Below are positions 59,935-64,000 of a stretch of DNA of 64,000 nucleotides, piece after piece. How positions within the stretch are numbered: position 1 is the first letter of the stretch; each line of letters starts with the position of its first letter. The notes under the pieces were generated by a model that did not search any database, had not been told where the DNA came from, and worked only from the letters and a program-made list of their open reading frames with translations. The position numbers and the translations under genes were made by a program. Origin of the DNA: Anaeromyxobacter sp. Fw109-5 (GTDB lineage Bacteria; Myxococcota; Myxococcia; Myxococcales; Anaeromyxobacteraceae); NCBI RefSeq assembly GCF_000017505.1, contig NC_009675.1:1550001-1614000 (forward strand). The letters are read 5' to 3'.

Positions 59935-60906
59935 CTGACTCGACAGCCAGCCGTCCTCGCCACAGCGGTCTCGCTCGTCTCGATCGCCGCCGCCGCGTGC
60001 GGTGGCGGTTCCCAGCAACCCTCCGCGTGCGGTGACGGCGCCGCGTGCCCCCCCGCCGCCAGCGACCTCGCCGGCGCCTCCACCGCCGCCGAGGGCGGCT
60101 CGCAGGCCGCGCTCGAGGCGACGTTCCGAGGCGACGGCTCCACGATGCCGTCGTTCGGCGGCTGGGCCGGGGCCGACCTGCCGGCGGAGGCCGTCGCCCG
60201 CGCGGGCTTCGAGTGGTTCGAGACCGGCTATCCCGGTGACTCGCGGACGAACGAGGTCCTCGCGAACGCGGGGGTGCGCCCCTTCGCGTACATCAACCTG
60301 GGCGAGCTGAAGGACGACGTGTGGGCGGCGGCGGAGTACGGCGGAGAGATCCTGCGGACGAACTCCGCATGGGGGACGCACCTCGTCGACGTGACGCACC
60401 CGTCGTGGCAGGACTGGCTCGTCCGCCGCGCCGACGAGGCGTATCGCTCCGGCTCCCGCGGCATCAAGTGGGACGTCGGGACGCCCGACGTGCCACCCGG
60501 CAAGACGCGCGAGGACGTGAACGCCGCCATGGCGTCGGTGATGCAACGGATCCTCGACCAGCACCCCGACCTGAAGTTCCTCTTCAACCAGGCCTTCGAG
60601 TTCGCCCTCGCGTATCCGCACCTCGTCCACGGCATCGAGACCGAGGGGCTCTTCTCGGCCAGGAGCTTTCCCGCCGCGTACCTTCAGCCGTGGGAGGACC
60701 CGTGGTACTGGGGGCCGCAGTTCCACCAGCTGAAGGCGCTGCAGGCCCTCGGGATCCCCGTCATCGTCGCGGAGTACGCCGACCCCTCCAGCCAGGAGGC
60801 GCGCGAGCTGTACGACGCCATCGCGGCGGAGGGTTTCGTCCCGTACATCACGAGCGAGGAGTGGAACGTCCGCGGCTGGGGCTACGACGTGCCGCCCGGC
60901 TGGTGA
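59935..60906 (+). CDS. GH114-like TIM-barrel lipoprotein, copy 2
   Basis: The 323-residue paralogue of the preceding gene is nearly colinear from WFETGYPGD to the C-terminal PPGW. The lipoprotein signal (AVLATAVSLVSIAAAAC) is intact. The only in-frame start with correct spacing to AAGGAG is CTG 59935; no ATG, GTG or TTG lies between the leader and the signal peptide. The linker after the lipid Cys differs from copy 1, while the barrel (VRPFAYINLGEL, SWQDWLVRRADEAYRSGSRG, GIKWDVGTPDVPPGKT) is highly similar. Presumed surface glycan hydrolase; the substrate may differ between copies. Confidence 0.78.
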   Translation: MTRQPAVLATAVSLVSIAAAACGGGSQQPSACGDGAACPPAASDLAGASTAAEGGSQAALEATFRGDGSTMPSFGGWAGADLPAEAVARAGFEWFETGYPGDSRTNEVLANAGVRPFAYINLGELKDDVWAAAEYGGEILRTNSAWGTHLVDVTHPSWQDWLVRRADEAYRSGSRGIKWDVGTPDVPPGKTREDVNAAMASVMQRILDQHPDLKFLFNQAFEFALAYPHLVHGIETEGLFSARSFPAAYLQPWEDPWYWGPQFHQLKALQALGIPVIVAEYADPSSQEARELYDAIAAEGFVPYITSEEWNVRGWGYDVPPGW

Positions 60907-61002
60907 GCCGCGTCGGGCCCCGCTCCCCGAGGCGAGCTGGCCGTCCAGGGCCTCCCGGCGGCCCGCCGGCGCTCACGCGGAGGGCGGCTCCGCGGCGCCG
61001 CC

Positions 61003-62379
61003 CTACGCACCGGGGGTCAGGGTGCGGGGGCGCTTCGGCTCCGCCCGAGCGCCGCTGCGCGGCGCGAGCGGGATGGGCTGCGCGCGGGCGCCCCCGGCGC
61101 CGTTCCGCCGTCTCGCGCTCCGCGCCGACCCTCCGCCGATGAACTCCGAGAACCTCTCGAGCAGCAGCGCCCCGTTCCGCTCGAGGGTGAACTCGCGCAG
61201 CACTGCGCGCCGGCCGGCGAGCGCCAGCCTGCGCGCGAGCGCCGGGTCCTCGACGAGCCGCTGGATCGCGTCGGCGAGCCCCGCCGCGTCGCGCTGCTCC
61301 ACGAGCAGCCCTGTCTTCCCATCCCGCACGAGCTCCGGGATGCCCGAGACGCGCGTCGAGACGACCGGGCAGGCCATCGCCATCGCCTCCATCAGCGCCA
61401 CGGGGATGCCGTCCATCATCCCCGCTCCGGTCACGACGCTCGGGTGGACGACCACGTCGGCGGCGCCGAGGAGCTCGCGCACCTTGTCCTGCGGCATCGC
61501 CCCGAGGAGCTCCACCTGCTCGAGCTGCAGCGCCGCGAGCTGGCGCTGGAGCGCGGCGCGCTCGGGCCCGTCGCCCACCAGGACGCAGCGGAACGCGACG
61601 CCGCGGTCGCGCAGCAGCGCGCAGGCGTCCAGGAGGTGGCGGTGGCCCTTGTAGTCGCGCAGCCCGGCGACGCAGGCGATGATCGGCGGGCCCTGCCGCA
61701 CCGGCTGGGGGCGCGGCTGGAAGCGCGTCGGGTCCACGCCGCAGCGGATGACGGTGGTCTTGGCCGCCGCCTCCTCGCCATACAGATCGCGCAGGAAGGC
61801 GCGGTTGTACTCGGAGATCGTGACGACGAAGCGCGCCTCCCGGACCTTCTCGTCGAGCATGGCGCGGTCGAGGTACAGGTCGTGCGCGTGGGCGGTGAAG
61901 CTGTAGCCCGTGCCGGTGAGCTCCTTCACCACGAGCGCCGCGAGGGCGGGGTGCGTCGCCCAGTGGGCGTGGACGTGCGCGTGGCCTCCCGCCTCGACCT
62001 CGCGCGCGATGAACGCCGCCCGCGGCACCACCACCGCCGCGCGGGCGAGGAACCCGGGGGAGCGCAGGTTCCCGCGCAGGGCGCGGGCCCAGGCGCGCAG
62101 GTAGGCGATCGGTCGCCTCCTGAGCCAGTGCAGCTGCGCGGCGACGACCTCGCCCGAGAGCCCGCGGTGGTAGCGCGTCCGGGCCACCATCTCCTCGGCG
62201 CCCGGATGGCGTGGCCCGGGCGCGGCGCCCAGCAGCGGGTAGACGTCGATGTCCAGCCCCTGGCGCCGGAGCTCGAGCAGCTCGTGCAGGATGAAGGTCT
62301 CGGTCGGCGCCGGGAACCAGGACATCAGGTACGCGACGCGCCCGCGGCGCGCCTTCGGCTTCGGCTCGGTGTCGGGCAT
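61003..62379 (-). CDS. GT4-family glycosyltransferase (exopolysaccharide type)
   Basis: The 458-residue GT-B enzyme has VAYLMSWFPAPTETFILHEL at the N-terminus, typical of colanic-acid WcaL/AmsK-type transferases. It also has HVHAHWATHPA, FTAHAHDLYLD, VISEYNR-like VTISEYNRAFL, RCGVDPTRF, LLGAMPQDKV and the donor site GIPVALMEAMAMACPVVSTRVSGIPELV. The last ~45 residues are a basic Arg/Pro tail. Start ATG 62379 lies 55 bp inside the upstream glycosyltransferase gene, so the genes overlap in different frames and are translationally coupled. Confidence 0.9.
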   Translation of the reverse strand: MPDTEPKPKARRGRVAYLMSWFPAPTETFILHELLELRRQGLDIDVYPLLGAAPGPRHPGAEEMVARTRYHRGLSGEVVAAQLHWLRRRPIAYLRAWARALRGNLRSPGFLARAAVVVPRAAFIAREVEAGGHAHVHAHWATHPALAALVVKELTGTGYSFTAHAHDLYLDRAMLDEKVREARFVVTISEYNRAFLRDLYGEEAAAKTTVIRCGVDPTRFQPRPQPVRQGPPIIACVAGLRDYKGHRHLLDACALLRDRGVAFRCVLVGDGPERAALQRQLAALQLEQVELLGAMPQDKVRELLGAADVVVHPSVVTGAGMMDGIPVALMEAMAMACPVVSTRVSGIPELVRDGKTGLLVEQRDAAGLADAIQRLVEDPALARRLALAGRRAVLREFTLERNGALLLERFSEFIGGGSARSARRRNGAGGARAQPIPLAPRSGARAEPKRPRTLTPGA

Positions 62380-63635
62380 CGGCTCTCTGCTCCCCCGCCG
62401 GCCGCCGGCTCGTTCCGGCGAAGCCGCGAGTAGACCTCCAGGAAGGTGTCGGCGACGCGATCGAGCCCATAGCGGGCGGCGACCTCGTCGCGCGCGGCCC
62501 GCGCCCGCTCGCGCGCGTCCGGCTCGCGCAGGGCCTCGAGCAGTCCCGCCGCCAGCGCGTCCGGGCGCTCGGGGGGCACGAGCCGGCCGGTCACTCCGTC
62601 GCGCAGCACCTCGACCGAGCCGCCCACCGCGGTCGCCACGGCGGGCACCCCGCACGCCATCGCCTCGAGCAGCGCGACCGGCATCCCCTCGGTGCGCGAC
62701 GGCAGCACCGCCGCGTCCGCGGCCCGCACGAAGGGCGCCACGTCGGGGGCGGCGCCGGGGAGGGCGACGGAGTCGGCGACGCCGGTCCGGCGCGCGGCCT
62801 CCTCGAGGCGCGCGCGCTCCGTCCCCTCGCCGAGCAGCCACAGCCGGGCCGCGGGGAGCCGCGCGACGACCGCCGGCCACGCCGCGAGGAGCAGGTCCAC
62901 GCCCTTCTCCGGCGCCAGCCGTCCGGTGTAGACGACGAGCGGTCCCGGGGGGAGGCCGAGCGCCCGGCGGAGCGCGCCGCGCTCGTCCGGATCGGCAGGC
63001 CGGAAGCGATCGAGCTCCACGCCGTTCGGGATCGTGAGGATGCGCTCCTCCGGGACCCCGGCTCCGCGCAGCTCGGCGTGGATCGGTCCGCTGATGGCGA
63101 CGAAGGCGTCCGCCCGAGCCACCGTCGCGCGCAGCCGCAGCCGGCCGAGGGCCGTCGACGAGAGGACTCCCACGTCGCCGATGGTCCCGCAGGCGTGCGG
63201 GTTCAGCAGGACGGGCGTCCCGGCGAGCGCCTTGACGAGGAGGGCCGCCGACGAGGGCGACAGGAGCTGGTGCGCGTGGACCACGTCCACGCGGGGCGTG
63301 AGCGACGCCACGAGGCGCGCCGCGCCGGCGACGTACGCCAGCGTCGCGAGCGGCCCGGACGAGCCCGGCGGAGCCCCCACGCGGTGCACGTGAAGGCGCC
63401 CCTCGACGGCGTGGAGCGGATGGCCAGCCGCGCGGCGGGTCACGACGTGCACCTCCGCGCCCTTCGCCGCGAGCGCGCGGGACAGCGAGAACGTGTGGCT
63501 CTGGATGCCGCCGACGGACGGCGGATAGAGGGCGGTCAGCATGGCCACCCGGACGATCGGGCGCGCCGAGCTCCCCGCGCCGGTCGCGTCGGTCACGGCC
63601 CCGCCGGGCGCTGCGCAAAGCTCGGCTCGAAGCAT
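62325..63635 (-). CDS. GT4-family glycosyltransferase
   Basis: The 436-residue GT-B enzyme has MLTALYPPSVGGIQSHTFSLSRAL near residue 30, VVHAHQLLSP, NPHACGTIG, IPNGVELDRF, VYTGRLAPEKGVDLLL and the donor motif SRTEGMPVALLEAMACGVPAV. ATG 63635 is used (AGGGAGA just upstream); GTG about 40 nt downstream is an alternative. The C-terminal ~18 residues overlap the next gene in another frame. The cluster is divergent from a third GT4 gene at 63754. Confidence 0.9.
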   Translation of the reverse strand: MLRAELCAAPGGAVTDATGAGSSARPIVRVAMLTALYPPSVGGIQSHTFSLSRALAAKGAEVHVVTRRAAGHPLHAVEGRLHVHRVGAPPGSSGPLATLAYVAGAARLVASLTPRVDVVHAHQLLSPSSAALLVKALAGTPVLLNPHACGTIGDVGVLSSTALGRLRLRATVARADAFVAISGPIHAELRGAGVPEERILTIPNGVELDRFRPADPDERGALRRALGLPPGPLVVYTGRLAPEKGVDLLLAAWPAVVARLPAARLWLLGEGTERARLEEAARRTGVADSVALPGAAPDVAPFVRAADAAVLPSRTEGMPVALLEAMACGVPAVATAVGGSVEVLRDGVTGRLVPPERPDALAAGLLEALREPDARERARAARDEVAARYGLDRVADTFLEVYSRLRRNEPAAGGGAESRCPTPSRSRRRAAGASRT

Positions 63636-63753
63636 CGGTCTCCCTGTCGAGGTGAACGCTCGTCTGCTGACGCCGTGAAAGGAAGGACCATCTTCGGGAA
63701 GGGCGGGTCGTGCACGGCGTGCCGAGATTCGTCCGGGAGGGGGGACCTGCCGT

Positions 63754-64000
63754 TTGCGCATCGCCGAGATCATCAACTCGTTCGACATCGGAGGCGGAGA
63801 GGTCCAGCTGCTCGAGCTCCTGCGGGGGCTGATGCGGCGACATCGACTCTCCGTGCACGCGCTCGAGCTGCGCGGGCCGCTCCTCCCCAGCGTCCGCTCT
63901 CTCGGCTTCGAGCCGGACGGGCATCCGCTCGGCGGCTCGCTCGCCAGCAGGGGGGCCCTGAGGGCCATCGCGGAGCTCGCGCGCACCTTTCGCCGGGACG
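63754..64000 (+). CDS. GT4-family glycosyltransferase, N-terminal part (cut by window end)
   Basis: A TTG at 63754, preceded by GGGAGGGGGG, opens a frame that runs off the window. The first residues (MRIAEIINSFDIGGGEVQLL, reading TTG as Met) show the GGxE motif of the acceptor-side loop of GT4 enzymes, followed by RLSVHALELRGPL. Only about 82 residues are visible. It is divergent from the two GT4 genes on the minus strand, with ~120 bp between. Confidence 0.72.
   Translation, partial: MRIAEIINSFDIGGGEVQLLELLRGLMRRHRLSVHALELRGPLLPSVRSLGFEPDGHPLGGSLASRGALRAIAELARTFRRD

Overview
The window looks like chromosomal core sequence from a myxobacterium of the Anaeromyxobacter type. Signs are the very high GC content with strong GC bias at third codon positions, a MYXO-CTERM-like surface anchor, a eukaryotic-type Ser/Thr kinase with a PEGA domain, a large share of lipoproteins, a B12-dependent ribonucleotide reductase and many glycosyltransferases. 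The genus is inferred from gene content, not from a database match. I see no IS element, prophage, integrase or CRISPR array.

Layout. 1-2.4 kb: end of the PBP2-RodA elongasome pair, a dense hairpin array, and convergent trxA. 2.8-6.7 kb: heme operon hemX-hemA-hemC-hemD. 6.7-13.6 kb: housekeeping and small genes (DUF4265 protein, truD, tatA, PHP phosphoesterase, lipoprotein, KGG stress protein, class II ribonucleotide reductase). 13.7-16.6 kb: NarL-type two-component pair. 16.6-20.2 kb: minus-strand unit of a two-subunit iron-sulfur flavin amine/imino-acid dehydrogenase ending in proC. 20.3-25.2 kb: alkaline-phosphatase-fold enzyme, metalloprotease-like lipoprotein, exported TldD-like protein, RsbRD-like protein. 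25.6-30.8 kb: DUF4091 surface protein behind a conserved leader, Ser/Thr kinase, MerR regulator and sigma-region-4 protein.

30.9-34.4 kb: purH, purD, purE. 34.4-48.4 kb: a cell-envelope polysaccharide region with lptF-lptG, O-antigen ligase, Wzm/Wzt-type ABC exporter, methyltransferase, a GT2-GT4 double glycosyltransferase, a GT4, wecB, a membrane GT2 and a polyprenyl-phosphate sugar transferase. 48.4-57.3 kb: tsaC, DUF1015, hemB, RDD protein, a tandem-duplicated ATP-grasp ligase next to a DmpA-type (P1) aminopeptidase, a 33-residue basic protein and a Tyr/Pro-rich secreted protein. 57.6-64 kb: a coiled-coil protein, tRNA-Ala(GGC) with a clear terminator, two tandem GH114-like lipoproteins, and three GT4 glycosyltransferases (the last cut by the window end).

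The most unusual signal is a nearly gapless ~67-nt leader found three times (25595, 58469, 59861). Each copy ends on the Shine-Dalgarno of a gene for a secreted carbohydrate-active TIM-barrel-type protein (one DUF4091, two GH114-like). This suggests an RNA-controlled regulon for surface polysaccharide processing that I do not recognise as a known riboswitch. Second is the tandem ATP-grasp/P1 peptidase pair, which looks like a make-and-trim system for a peptide or amide product. Several genes also carry a -10-like hexamer only 6-11 nt before the start codon and no Shine-Dalgarno, suggesting leaderless transcripts.
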